NCBI RefSeq assembly: GCF_003569785.1
Contig: NZ_KZ984000.1
Span: 17,863-81,862, forward strand
DNA from: Leucobacter sp. wl10
GTDB taxonomy: Bacteria; Actinomycetota; Actinomycetes; Actinomycetales; Microbacteriaceae
Direction of reading: 5' to 3'
Length of the DNA stretch: 64,000 nt
The notes under the pieces are model-generated. The model was not told where the DNA came from. It did no database searches and saw only the letters and a list, made by a program, of their open reading frames with translations. The stretch's first letter is position 1. The number at the start of each line of letters is the position of its first letter. The position numbers and the translations under genes were made by a program. Below, in pieces: positions 1 through 8,108 of this stretch.

Positions 1-484
1 CTCCGATGACGCGGGGATCAGTCTGGGCTCGCTCTACTTCCACTTCGGCAACAAGGACGACATCGCGGCCGCGGTGCTCGATACGCAGCAGGAGCGGATG
101 ACCGAGGTGCTCTCGGAGGTCCTGGAGACCGAGGCAACGGCGCTCGATCGCCTGCTGGATCTGCTGGACGGCGTGGCTGGGCTGATCGCCTCGGACACGC
201 TGGTGCAGGCGGGTATCCGGCTCGTGGGATCGCTGCCCGATGAGCTCAAGGATCGCGGCTACGGGTACTACGACGAGTGGCAGCGCGTCACCGCGACCCT
301 GATCCGCGAGGGCGCGGGGGACGGTTCGGTGACCTCGCCGTCCAGCGCCGACGAGTTGGCGGAGATCGTCAACGAGGTGTTCGTGGGCGCGCAGGTGCTG
401 TCCGGGATGATGGACGGCTGGCAGTCGCTGCCCGCGCGCATCGAACGCGCCCGTCCCCGGCTCGAGGCGATCCTCGCCCCCTGA
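1..484 (+). CDS. TetR family transcriptional regulator (5' end outside window)
   Basis: The frame is open from base 2 to the TGA at 482-484 and has no start inside the window, so about 160 C-terminal residues are visible. The first residues (AGISLGSLYFHFGNKDDI) are the recognition helix and following turn of a TetR DNA-binding domain. The remainder is a helical ligand-binding and dimerisation domain without a recognisable ligand signature. It ends 32 bp before the convergent monooxygenase gene. Its target is unknown; the ABC-2 exporter on the other side of that gene is one possibility. The family call is solid, the specificity is not. Confidence 0.85.
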   Translation, partial: SDDAGISLGSLYFHFGNKDDIAAAVLDTQQERMTEVLSEVLETEATALDRLLDLLDGVAGLIASDTLVQAGIRLVGSLPDELKDRGYGYYDEWQRVTATLIREGAGDGSVTSPSSADELAEIVNEVFVGAQVLSGMMDGWQSLPARIERARPRLEAILAP

Positions 485-516
485 GCCGAGCGCGGTCGCC
501 GCTCCCCGCGGGGGCG

Positions 517-1521
517 CTATGCGGCGGGCGCGGCGATGCGCACCGAAGCCAGCTGCTCGGCCCGTGTGGGCGCCGCGTGCACCGTGATGAGCTCGTCGAC
601 GTCGGCGAAGCGGGCGAAGGCCTCCAGCTCGTCGTGTACGCGGTCTCGCCCGCCGATCGCGGTGTACCGCAGCATGCCGCGGATCTCCAGACCTGCCGGA
701 CTGTCGAGCAGAGCGGAGGCCTCGTCGACCGTGAGATCCCGCTCCCGCCCGCGCGAGAGGAACCGTCGCACTCGATCGACCTCGGTGCGCGCGAACATCT
801 CCTCCGCTGCGGCGTCGCTCTCGGCGGCGACCACATTCACTCCGGCGCTGACGTGAGGCTCGGGGTGCGCCTCGCTCGGCACGTAGCCGGCCCGGTAGTG
901 CTGCACGGCGGCCGCGAGCTGCTGCGGGGCGAAGTGCGAGGCGAACGAGTAGGGCAGCCCGAGCTGGGCCGCGAGGCTTGCGCCGAAGAGGCTGGACCCG
1001 AGGATGGTGAGCGGCACCCGCGTGCCGCGACCGGGGTACGCGTTGACGGCGCTGCGGGGCAGCTCGTCCGAGAGATAGCGCTGCAGCTCGAGCACGTCGC
1101 TCGGAAAGCTCTCGGCGGCCTGGTGCGTGCGCCTCAGTGCCCGGAACGTTGCGCCGTCGGTGCCGGGCGCCCGTCCGAGGCCGAGGTCGATGCGGCCCGG
1201 GTGCAGTTCGGCGAGCGTGCCGAACTGCTCGGCGATCACGAGCGGGGAGTGATTCGGCAGCATCACTCCGCCGGCTCCGAGTCGGATGCTCGAGGTGCTG
1301 GCGGCGATGTGGGCGATCAGCACCGCCGTCGCGCTCGACGCGATGGACGACATGTTGTGGTGCTCGGCGTACCAGACGCGGCGATACCCGGTGCGCTCCG
1401 CGAGCCGGGCCACCTCGACCGAGTGGTCGAACGCGTCGGCGATGCTGCCGTCGGCCTCCACTGCGGCGAGATCGAGGATCGAGAGCGGTGTGGTCGGGGC
1501 CATACCGATGCCAACGCGCAC
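517..1521 (-). CDS. LLM-class flavin-dependent oxidoreductase (luciferase-like monooxygenase)
   Basis: This 334-residue protein starts with GTG at 1521. Visible family features are the N-terminal strand followed by [13 protein letters not shown] (residues about 44-56), then [22 protein letters not shown], and [12 protein letters not shown], which together mark the flavin-binding TIM barrel of bacterial luciferase-like (MsnO8-type) oxidoreductases. Such enzymes use reduced FMN or F420; the substrate cannot be read from sequence. A GGAGG at 1538-1542 is too far from the GTG to be an ideal ribosome site, so the start is moderately certain. It is encoded just downstream of the ABC-2 permease on the same strand and may be co-transcribed with it. 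Confidence 0.85.
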   Translation of the reverse strand: MRVGIGMAPTTPLSILDLAAVEADGSIADAFDHSVEVARLAERTGYRRVWYAEHHNMSSIASSATAVLIAHIAASTSSIRLGAGGVMLPNHSPLVIAEQFGTLAELHPGRIDLGLGRAPGTDGATFRALRRTHQAAESFPSDVLELQRYLSDELPRSAVNAYPGRGTRVPLTILGSSLFGASLAAQLGLPYSFASHFAPQQLAAAVQHYRAGYVPSEAHPEPHVSAGVNVVAAESDAAAEEMFARTEVDRVRRFLSRGRERDLTVDEASALLDSPAGLEIRGMLRYTAIGGRDRVHDELEAFARFADVDELITVHAAPTRAEQLASVRIAAPAA

Positions 1522-1545
1522 ACCCGCGGCGATATTCCTCCGCCG

Positions 1546-2373
1546 CTACGCCACGTCCCGCCGCCAGCGCAGCGCCCAGCCCGCCGCCACCGCGACGACC
1601 GCATAGGCGATCAGCACCAGCAGGCCGCCCCAGATCCCGAGCGCCCCGCTGTCCTCGGCAGCCGAGGGGTCGAGCGATGACATGCCGGTCATCACGCTCG
1701 CCCCGACGAAGGCGTCGGTCGCCGCGCCCGGCAGAAACTTGGCGACCTGCGCGCTCCACTCCCAGAACTGGGCCCCGGTGCGCAGCACGGGTTCGAGGAA
1801 CTGCGTGAACACGAGCGCCAGCACGATGGCGAAGGCCTGGTTGCGCACGAGAACACCGACCCCGAACCCGATGATCGCCCACAGTCCGATCGCGGCGAGC
1901 ACCCGCAGCACGAGCAGCCAGGTCTCGCCCGAACCGAGCATCGGGTCGCCGTCGGTCGCGGCCAGCACCGCTCCGCCCGCCCCCACCGCTCCGGCCAGCC
2001 CGGCGACTCCGAGCACGACCCCGAAACCGAGCAGCACGATCGTCTTGCTCAGCAGCACGACTCCGCGGCGGGGTTCGAGGGTGAAGGTGAGCCCGAGCGT
2101 GCGGTGGCGCAGCTCGCCCGTGGCCATGAGCGCGCCGAGCAGCAACGGGATCACGTAGCCGAAGGTGGAGACGGACGCGTAGATCATATTCGCGACGTCC
2201 TGCGCCGGCAGCGCGGCCCCGCCCATCTGGTCGCTCATCGCGCCGAAGATGAAGGCGAACATCGCGGCCATCATCGCGGAGTATCCGCTGAGCACGATCG
2301 CGAGGATCCACCAGAGCTTCGTCGAACGCACCTTGCGAGACTCGGCCGAGAGGCTGCGGGCCAGGCGGCTCAT
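1546..2373 (-). CDS. ABC-2 type transporter permease
   Basis: This is a 275-residue integral membrane protein. The cytoplasmic N-terminus (SRLARSLSAESRKVRSTKLWW) leads into six hydrophobic segments, the arrangement of ABC-2 export permeases. The protein ends with a short basic tail after the last helix. I place the start at ATG 2373; a GTG two codons upstream (2379) is also in frame. It forms a pair with the ATPase encoded immediately upstream, and in an intact arrangement the ATPase stop would overlap this ATG as ATGA. The substrate (drug, lipid or peptide) is not evident. Confidence 0.85.
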   Translation of the reverse strand: MSRLARSLSAESRKVRSTKLWWILAIVLSGYSAMMAAMFAFIFGAMSDQMGGAALPAQDVANMIYASVSTFGYVIPLLLGALMATGELRHRTLGLTFTLEPRRGVVLLSKTIVLLGFGVVLGVAGLAGAVGAGGAVLAATDGDPMLGSGETWLLVLRVLAAIGLWAIIGFGVGVLVRNQAFAIVLALVFTQFLEPVLRTGAQFWEWSAQVAKFLPGAATDAFVGASVMTGMSSLDPSAAEDSGALGIWGGLLVLIAYAVVAVAAGWALRWRRDVA

Positions 2374-3307
2374 GGGCACCCCCTTCCGCGGGCGTCGACG
2401 ATTCCGGTCCCGCGTCCTCCACCAGCGCCAGGAAGCTCTGCTCGAGCTCGCTCTCCTCGACGCTCAGGTGCGAGAGCGGGATCGCCGCCTCGAGCGCCAC
2501 CAGCCCGATCGCCGACGGATCCAGGCCCGTCACTCGCATCGTGTCGCCCCGCGTGCCGTGCACCTGGCCTCCCACGGCCTGCAGCGCGTGCGCGAGCGAG
2601 GGCTGGTCGGCGGCCGAGACGAGCACCGTGCGCTCGCCCGTGCCCCGCTGCAGTTCGGCCAGCGTGCCCGCGAACGCGAGCTCGCCGCGGCGGATCACCA
2701 CGACGTCGTCGACCGTCTGCTGCACCTCGCCGAGCACGTGCGACGACAGCAGCACGGTCTTGCCCTCGCTCGCGAGATGCTTGAGCAGCAGGCGGATCCA
2801 GCGGATGCCCTCGGGGTCGAGGCCGTTGATCGGCTCGTCGAGCAGAATCACGCCGGGGTCGCCGAGCAGAGCCGCGGCCAGCGCGAGCCGCTGCCGCATG
2901 CCGAGCGAGTAGCCGCCGGTCTTGCGGTCGGCGGCGTCGGCGAGGCCCACGAGGTCGAGCTTCTCGTCGACGGCGCCCCGGGGCACGCCGATGGCGCGGC
3001 GCACGATGTCGAGGTGCGCGCGGCCGGTGTGGGCGGGGTGGAAGTCGGCCGAGAGCGAGGCGCCGACGGAGAGGGCGGGGCGCTCGAGCGCCGCGTAGGG
3101 CTCGCCGCCGATCGTGGCCCTGCCCGCGTCGGGGCGCACGAGGCCGAGCACCATGGAGAGCGTGGTGGTCTTGCCCGAGCCGTTCGGGCCGAGAAAGCCC
3201 GTGACCCGGCCGGGCTCGGCGGTGAAGCTCAGCGAGTCGACGGCCTGCACGCGGCCGAAGCGCTTGGAGAGGCCCGCGACCTCGACCGGTGTCGCCTGCT
3301 GCGCCAT
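2370..3307 (-). CDS. ABC transporter ATP-binding protein with apparent 3' frameshift
   Basis: Translated by hand from ATG 3307, this gives an ABC-2-associated ATPase. It has Walker A GPNGSGKT at residues 40-47, the signature YSLGMRQRL, Walker B VILLDEP and the switch histidine in LLSSHVLGEV. It partners the permease encoded next. The frame reads normally to about residue 300 (SFLALVEDAGPESSTPAEGG) but has no stop at the junction with the permease. I found no stop in this frame all the way to base 1. One extra G in the G5 run (CCCCC on the + strand at 2379-2383) would restore a TGA at 2372-2370 overlapping the permease ATG. I therefore give 2370 as the intended end. It may be a sequencing error or a real frameshift. 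Confidence 0.8.
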
Positions 3308-3391
3308 GTGCCCCCCTCGCCGGCCGACTCGTCCCGATAACTCTATCCTAGATAGAACTATTGGCGCGCGGGGGCGGGCGGCGCGGGCGAG

Positions 3392-4117
3392 TCAGTTCGT
3401 GAAGATGCCGGACACCTCGGGAAGGCTGCCCACCAGGTGCGCTTTGAGCAGGCGTTGCGCCGCCGGGAGGTCGAAGGTCTCTATCGCATTCGCGATCTCG
3501 AGGTGATGCTCGATCGCGGTGCAGCGCCTGGGCGGCACGGCCTGGAACATCGCGATGCCGATGCGCAGCTGGCGGTCGTGGAGCCTGTTGTAGAGCTGCG
3601 CGAACTCCGTGTTGCCCGTCGCCTTGATGAGCGTCCAGTGGAACTCCTTGTCGACCGTGACCATGTCGACGATGCGCTCCGGGTCGTCGTCGTAGATGCT
3701 GCGCTGCTCGTCGACCAGCTGGTGCAGCCGCTCCGCCACCGGCACCCGGTGCGTGCATACCCAGTCGACGCCGTATCCCTCGAGTACGACGCGGGTGACG
3801 GCCTGCTCCTGGATGGCCCGGAGCGTGATGGCGGGGACCATTGCGCCGCGCTGCGGGATGAGGTCGAGCAGCTGCTCGGATTGCAGGCGGAGGAACGCCT
3901 CGCGCACGGGTGTGCGCGACACGTCCGCTGCGAGCGCCACCTCCGTCTCGGTGACGATCGTCTGCGGTGGCAGCTGCAGGGTGACGATGAGGTTCTTCAG
4001 ATACAGATAGGCGTGCTCCGTCGCCTTGAGGCCGGGCACGCGCGGCCCCGGTGGCAGCTGGACGTTGGTGGCCCAGCTGCCGAACCGGGATCGGGCGACA
4101 TCCGGAAGAGACTGCAT
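3392..4117 (-). CDS. GntR family transcriptional regulator (FCD type)
   Basis: This 241-residue protein has an N-terminal winged helix (about residues 28-95). The segment TETEVALAADVSRTPVREAFLRL is the characteristic GntR recognition region, and RGAMVPAI forms the wing. A helical FCD ligand-binding domain follows, with acidic and histidine residues that usually bind a metal and a carboxylate ligand. It is the third gene of a leftward operon after the RraA-like protein and C-N hydrolase, 24 bp behind the latter. No Shine-Dalgarno precedes the ATG, but TACAAT at 4124-4129 lies six bases before it, so a separate leaderless transcript is likely. The probable target is the tandem 11-mer at 5705-5726. 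Confidence 0.9.
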   Translation of the reverse strand: MQSLPDVARSRFGSWATNVQLPPGPRVPGLKATEHAYLYLKNLIVTLQLPPQTIVTETEVALAADVSRTPVREAFLRLQSEQLLDLIPQRGAMVPAITLRAIQEQAVTRVVLEGYGVDWVCTHRVPVAERLHQLVDEQRSIYDDDPERIVDMVTVDKEFHWTLIKATGNTEFAQLYNRLHDRQLRIGIAMFQAVPPRRCTAIEHHLEIANAIETFDLPAAQRLLKAHLVGSLPEVSGIFTN

Positions 4118-4123
4118 AGACTG

Positions 4124-4129
4124 ATTGTA
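4124..4129 (-). promoter_or_regulatory. -10 box of a leaderless transcript for the GntR gene
   Basis: On the minus strand TACAAT is followed by exactly six bases and then the ATG of the GntR gene. This places the expected transcription start on the A of the start codon. No Shine-Dalgarno sequence is present and no good -35 is visible. The same TANNNT-N6/7-start spacing recurs at many genes in this window, which strengthens the call. Confidence 0.55.
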
Positions 4130-4141
4130 CGGGCAGGATTC

Positions 4142-4945
4142 TCAGGCGCTCGGCGCCACCGTGAACCGTCGATTGGCCAGGCTGGGGTTCGCCTTGCGCA
4201 CGGTTTCCAGTCGCTCCTTGCGGATCCGGGCGGTGGCGATGCCGCCCGCCGATTCTCCGGCGGAGGCGACGATCACGCCCATGGGGTCGACGATCATGCT
4301 CTGGCCCGTGCAACTCGGCCCGGTCTGCCCGCAGGCGGCGAAGTAGACCGTGTTCTCGATGGCGCGCGCTCGCGCGAGCATCTCCCAGTGCAGCTCCTTC
4401 ATGGGGCCGACGGCCCAGGCGGCGGGCAGCACGATCACGTCTGCCCCGTGGTCGACGAGCCAGCGGCCCATCTCGGGGAAGCGCAGGTCGTAGCACGTCG
4501 CCGCACCGATCCTGAGACCCTTCAGCTCGAACACCAGCGGCGAGGTGATGTCGGCCGGCCGCACGGTGTCGGACTCGCGGTGGCCGAACGCGTCGTAGAG
4601 GTGCACCTTGCGGTACACCCCGGCGAGTTCGCCCTGCGCGTCGATGTGGACGAGAGTGTTGAAGCTCCGTTCGTCGTCGCTCGTCTCGGTGAACCCCGAG
4701 ACGACGTCGGCCTCCGCCTGCTGCGCGGCCTCGCGCAACGCCGTGACGAATGGGCCGTCGAGCGTCTCCGAGTAGTTCTCCTCTGGCCGCTCCCTCGTGG
4801 GGTCCGAGTACATCGCGTTCTCGGGAAGCACGACGAGATCGGCGTCGGCGCCCGCACGGGCGATGAGCTCGAGCGCGGTGCTGCGATTGAGCTCGACGTT
4901 GCGCGTGGCGCCGAACTGGGCGAGGGAGAGGATCAACTCGCTCAT
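4142..4945 (-). CDS. Carbon-nitrogen hydrolase, Nit/omega-amidase-like (paralogue 1 of 3)
   Basis: This 267-residue nitrilase-superfamily amidase has the full catalytic set: Glu42 (VVLPENAM), Lys113 (YRKVHLYD) and Cys151 (ATCYDLRFPE). The HLYDAFG..ESD and CYDLRFPE signatures place it near the Nit1/Nit2 (deaminated glutathione or omega-amidase) group, which hydrolyses a terminal amide to acid and ammonia. The start is ATG 4945, preceded by an AGGAGG about 4 bases upstream and overlapping the stop of the RraA-like gene as ATGA; an in-frame upstream extension is therefore not used. It shares C-terminal NPSLANRRFTVA with the paralogue at 18192. The substrate is unknown. Confidence 0.9.
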   Translation of the reverse strand: MSELILSLAQFGATRNVELNRSTALELIARAGADADLVVLPENAMYSDPTRERPEENYSETLDGPFVTALREAAQQAEADVVSGFTETSDDERSFNTLVHIDAQGELAGVYRKVHLYDAFGHRESDTVRPADITSPLVFELKGLRIGAATCYDLRFPEMGRWLVDHGADVIVLPAAWAVGPMKELHWEMLARARAIENTVYFAACGQTGPSCTGQSMIVDPMGVIVASAGESAGGIATARIRKERLETVRKANPSLANRRFTVAPSA

Positions 4946-5604
4946 CGCGCCTCCTCCGCCATCTCGAAGAAGCGAGCGGCGCCGCTCCACTCCGAGAGCC
5001 TCTCTCCGGCGGTGATCTCGGTCTTCTTGGCAGGCTCCGCGGCCTCCTTCGCGCGGAGGTCGGCGACGATCTCGTCGATCTCGTCCTCGGCGACGACGGC
5101 GATGCCGTCGGAGTCCGCGAAGACCGCGTCGCCGGGGGTGACGACGACGCCGCCGACGGTGACGGGCACGTTGATGGCGCCCTCGATGCCCAGGATGCGG
5201 GTGGTGCGAGCGGAGACGCCGCGGGAGTAGACGGGCAGCCCGAGCTCGAGCACCTCGTCGAAGTCGTTCATGGCGCCCGCGAGGATCACCCCCTCCGCGC
5301 CTCGCGTCTTCGCGGTGAAGGCGACCATGCCTCCGAAGCTGGAACGCTCGTCGCCGGACTGCTCGACCACCAGCACGTCGCCGGGACGCAGGTGGTCGGC
5401 GGCGACGTGCAGCGCCGTGGAGTCCATGTGGGGAAGGCGCACGGTGATGGCTGTGCCGGCGAATCTGAGCGGCCGCATGTTCGGCGTGAGGCCGCGTACG
5501 AATCCATAGTCGCGGAGATGCCCCAGGGTGGACGTCTGAACGGTGAGGAGCGACCTGCGCCGCTCCTCACCGATCTGCCGGGGCATGGACTGAAAAACGA
5601 ACAT
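4942..5604 (-). CDS. RraA family protein (HMG/CHA aldolase or oxaloacetate decarboxylase-like)
   Basis: This 220-residue protein carries the RraA fold. Signatures are TSTLGHLRDYGFVRGL near the N-terminus and LRPGDVLVVEQSGDERSSFGG, followed by GAEGVILAGAMND and the loop with an Arg that binds substrate in this family (SRGVSARTTR). Bacterial members outside enterobacteria are usually metal-dependent aldolases or decarboxylases of 4-hydroxy-4-methyl-2-oxoglutarate type, not RNase E inhibitors. The annotation 'dimethylmenaquinone methyltransferase' for this family is an old error. It is the first gene of the leftward operon; the ATG at 5604 has AGAGAGGA upstream. A short acidic/basic C-terminal extension follows the core. 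Confidence 0.85.
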   Translation of the reverse strand: MFVFQSMPRQIGEERRRSLLTVQTSTLGHLRDYGFVRGLTPNMRPLRFAGTAITVRLPHMDSTALHVAADHLRPGDVLVVEQSGDERSSFGGMVAFTAKTRGAEGVILAGAMNDFDEVLELGLPVYSRGVSARTTRILGIEGAINVPVTVGGVVVTPGDAVFADSDGIAVVAEDEIDEIVADLRAKEAAEPAKKTEITAGERLSEWSGAARFFEMAEEAR

Positions 5605-5704
5605 CGATGTTCCTCTCTGTGAGGGCGGATCCGGCAGCCCGGATCCGTCGGGGCGCCGCGGCGGGCGCGACGTGCGGGTAAACGGACCAGGTTTGCCGCA
5701 CGGG

Positions 5705-5726
5705 TGTTGCGTACATGTTGCATACA
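5705..5726. promoter_or_regulatory. Tandem 11-bp repeat, candidate GntR operator
   Basis: Two directly adjacent copies of TGTTGCRTACA (5705-5715 with G, 5716-5726 with A) lie in the 319-bp divergent region between the rraA-like operon and the ABC importer. Each copy is an imperfect TGT-N5-ACA dyad, the architecture typical of GntR/FCD sites. A minus-strand -10-like TACTGT (5737-5742) places the repeats just downstream of a start of transcription toward rraA. The regulator encoded at the end of that operon is the obvious candidate ligand, but this is inference. Confidence 0.55.
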
Positions 5727-5820
5727 CGCGCCATGCACAGTAGCAGAGATGAGCCGGAGGGGGAAGCCGCCTGCGCGAAAAAACTCGGCGCCGAGGTTTC
5801 TCCGGCTGTTCGGATGGCAC

Positions 5821-5849
5821 TTGCGCGATCGTCTTCGTCCACGTAGGTT
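5821..5849 (+). promoter_or_regulatory. Candidate promoter for the polyamine-type ABC operon
   Basis: TTGCGC (5821-5826) and TAGGTT (5844-5849) are separated by 17 bp and lie about 75 bp before the solute-binding protein ATG. That gene has a strong AAAGGAG site just upstream of its start. The match to consensus is only partial. The rest of the 5605-5923 intergenic stretch shows nothing besides this and the tandem repeat. Confidence 0.35.
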
Positions 5850-5923
5850 CGATCTCGACCAGGTTTGTCGACACGGGCGATCCGACGCGGACGAAGCCGT
5901 CTGCTACTTCAAAGGAGAAGCCC

Positions 5924-6994
5924 ATGTCACACAGGAAGACCGTTTTCGGCGCCGGCATAGCCGCCGCCCTGCTCGCCATGACCGCCTGCAGCGGCGGGAG
6001 CGGCGGAGACGGGGGAGGCGGGGGAGCCGGGCCCGTCGAGGTCAATGTGCTCGGTTACGCGGCGCTGTTCGAGGATCAGTACACGGCAGCCGTCATCGAC
6101 AAGTTCAACGCCTCTCAGAACGACGTCGTGGTGAACTTCGTGCCTTCGCAGAACAGCGCCGAGATGCTCGGCAAGCTGCGCAGCGAGGCCTCGGCGCCCA
6201 CGGTCGACGTCGTCATCATGGACGCATCCGTCGCCTACACGGGCAACCAGGAGGGCCTCTTCGACAAGATCGACGAGCAGGCGGTGCCGAATCTCGCGAA
6301 TGTCGTCGGACTCGGGCAGAACGCCGACGGATACGGCCCGGCGGTCACCTTCGACAACCTCGTCGTGCTCTACAACGCCGACCGCGTGAAGAATCCGCCC
6401 AGAGGCATCGCCGACCTGTGGGACGCGCCCGAGAACTCGGTGTCCATCCCCGCCCCGCCCGATATCCAGGGCATCACGCTCACCGCGCTCACCGCGAACA
6501 ACCTCGGCATCGACTACAAGGACGACGTCGGGCCGGCCATCGAGGAGATCTCGAAGCTCGCACCGCTCGTCAACACGTGGGAACCGGTGCCGGACGTGTA
6601 CCAGCCCGTGATCTCGGGCACCTCGCAGTACGGCATCGGCTGGAACGCGCGTGCGCAGTACTTCGCCGAAGAGTCCGGGGGCACCATGGCCGTCGTGCAA
6701 CCGGACGACGGCATCGGTTTCCAGATCAACACCATCAATCTGGTCAAGGGCTCCGAGAAGGCAGAGGCCGCGCTCCAGTTCATCGACTACGCGCTCTCCA
6801 AGGAGGCTCAGGAGTCGTTCGCAAAGGCGCTCTACTACGCTCCAGTGGTCTCGAACGCCGAGCTGTCGCAGGAGCTGACGGACCGAGTGGCCAGCCCCGC
6901 TGATCCCAACATCGTCGACATCGACTGGACCTGGCTGGCCGACCGTCGCGACGCATGGACCGAGATGTGGCGCCGGGACGTCATCGGGGGTTGA
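5924..6994 (+). CDS. ABC transporter substrate-binding lipoprotein (spermidine/putrescine type)
   Basis: This 356-residue protein begins with a lipoprotein signal (FGAGIAAALLAMTACSGG; lipobox MTAC with the Cys near residue 24) and a Gly/Ser linker. The mature part is a type-2 periplasmic-binding fold of the PotD/extracellular solute-binding class: LGYAALFEDQYTAAVIDKF near the start and GIGWNARAQYF in the hinge region. It supplies substrate to the ATPase and two permeases encoded downstream. Likely ligands are polyamines or small organic anions and cations; the neighbouring amidases suggest a nitrogenous compound, but specificity cannot be read. It is preceded by AAAGGAGAAGCCC. Its TGA overlaps the next start. 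Confidence 0.88.
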   Translation: MSHRKTVFGAGIAAALLAMTACSGGSGGDGGGGGAGPVEVNVLGYAALFEDQYTAAVIDKFNASQNDVVVNFVPSQNSAEMLGKLRSEASAPTVDVVIMDASVAYTGNQEGLFDKIDEQAVPNLANVVGLGQNADGYGPAVTFDNLVVLYNADRVKNPPRGIADLWDAPENSVSIPAPPDIQGITLTALTANNLGIDYKDDVGPAIEEISKLAPLVNTWEPVPDVYQPVISGTSQYGIGWNARAQYFAEESGGTMAVVQPDDGIGFQINTINLVKGSEKAEAALQFIDYALSKEAQESFAKALYYAPVVSNAELSQELTDRVASPADPNIVDIDWTWLADRRDAWTEMWRRDVIGG

Positions 6995-8097
6995 TGATGG
7001 AACGGTCCGACACCGCTTACCTGTCCATCCGCGGCCTGCGGAAGATCTACCCCAAGACATCCGCCCCCGCGGTGAACGACGTCAACCTGGACGTGCCGCA
7101 GGGCGACCTGGTCGCGCTGCTCGGCCCCTCCGGCTGCGGGAAGACGACCACGCTGCGCATGGTTGCGGGTCTGCTCGAGCCCTCGGCGGGACAGATCATC
7201 GTGAACGGGAGAGACGTGGTGTCGAGGCCCGTCAACAAGCGGGGCATGGGGATGGTGTTCCAGTCCTACGCCCTCTTCCCGCACATGACGGTCGAAGAGA
7301 ACATCGCCTTCGGGCTCCAGATGCAACGGGCCTCGCGCCCGGAGATCGCGAGGCGCACCGCCGAGGCGCTCGAGATGGTGCAGCTGGGCCACCTCAAGGG
7401 TCGGCGGCCGGCCGAGCTCTCGGGCGGGCAGCAGCAACGCGTGGCCCTCGCGCGGGCGCTCGTGATCCACCCCACCCTGCTGCTCCTCGATGAGCCCCTG
7501 TCGAACCTCGACGCCAAGCTGCGCGAGGCGATGCGGCGGGAGATCCGGGGCATTCAGCAGCAGTCCGCCACCACCACCCTGTTCGTCACGCACGATCAGG
7601 ACGAGGCGCTCGACATGGCCGACCGCATCGCGATCCTCAACAACGGTGTGATCGAGCAGTACGGCACGCCGGCGGTCATCTACGAGAACCCGGCCACGAG
7701 GTTCGTGGCGAACTTCGTGGGCAAGGCCAATTTCCTCCCGGTCGACGAGGTCTCGCTGGGATCGCGGGGTGAGTACGCGGTGCGCTCCGAGGTCTTCGGG
7801 CGGCTCACGGTGGCCGGCACGCCCGGGAGCGCGGGAACGGGTGCGCTCGTGGTGCGACCCCATCGGGTCACCGTCGCCGATGTGAACAGCGAGCACGCGG
7901 GCAGCCTTCCCACCGCGCGCGGCAGAGTGATCGGCTCGAGCTACACGGGCGACGTGCGCGGCTACGATCTCCGGCTCGAGAACGGGCAGAGCATGCGGGC
8001 GGATCAGCTCAGCACTGTCGGGGCCGGGCTCGCGATCGGCGACGAGGTGCTGGTCTCCTTCGAGCCCGGCGACGCCTACCTCGTCTCGGAAGGGTGA
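6994..8097 (+). CDS. ABC transporter ATP-binding protein (PotA-like)
   Basis: This is a 367-residue importer ATPase. Walker A is GPSGCGKTTT, the Q-loop is MVFQSYALFPHMTV, the signature is LSGGQQQRVALARAL, Walker B is LLLLDEPLSNLD, and the H-loop is LFVTHDQDEALDMADR. A C-terminal TOBE/MOI-like regulatory domain occupies about residues 245-367, as in PotA and other CUT1-like ATPases. The ATG at 6994 overlaps the TGA of the binding-protein gene, and a second ATG follows directly. It energises the two permeases at 8109 and 9021. Confidence 0.93.
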   Translation: MMERSDTAYLSIRGLRKIYPKTSAPAVNDVNLDVPQGDLVALLGPSGCGKTTTLRMVAGLLEPSAGQIIVNGRDVVSRPVNKRGMGMVFQSYALFPHMTVEENIAFGLQMQRASRPEIARRTAEALEMVQLGHLKGRRPAELSGGQQQRVALARALVIHPTLLLLDEPLSNLDAKLREAMRREIRGIQQQSATTTLFVTHDQDEALDMADRIAILNNGVIEQYGTPAVIYENPATRFVANFVGKANFLPVDEVSLGSRGEYAVRSEVFGRLTVAGTPGSAGTGALVVRPHRVTVADVNSEHAGSLPTARGRVIGSSYTGDVRGYDLRLENGQSMRADQLSTVGAGLAIGDEVLVSFEPGDAYLVSEG

Positions 8098-8108
8098 GGT
8101 GATCCGTC

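Noticed and set aside
277-1680. 467-residue plus-strand open frame overlapping the TetR and monooxygenase genes
   Set aside because: It is antisense or out of frame to clear family members and has an Arg/Gly/His-biased composition with no domain; GC-rich DNA keeps such frames open.
4942-5604. RraA-like protein as menaquinone methyltransferase linked to the men genes
   Set aside because: That name is a known misannotation of the family; a genuine menG is at 44782 and this gene is in a catabolic operon.
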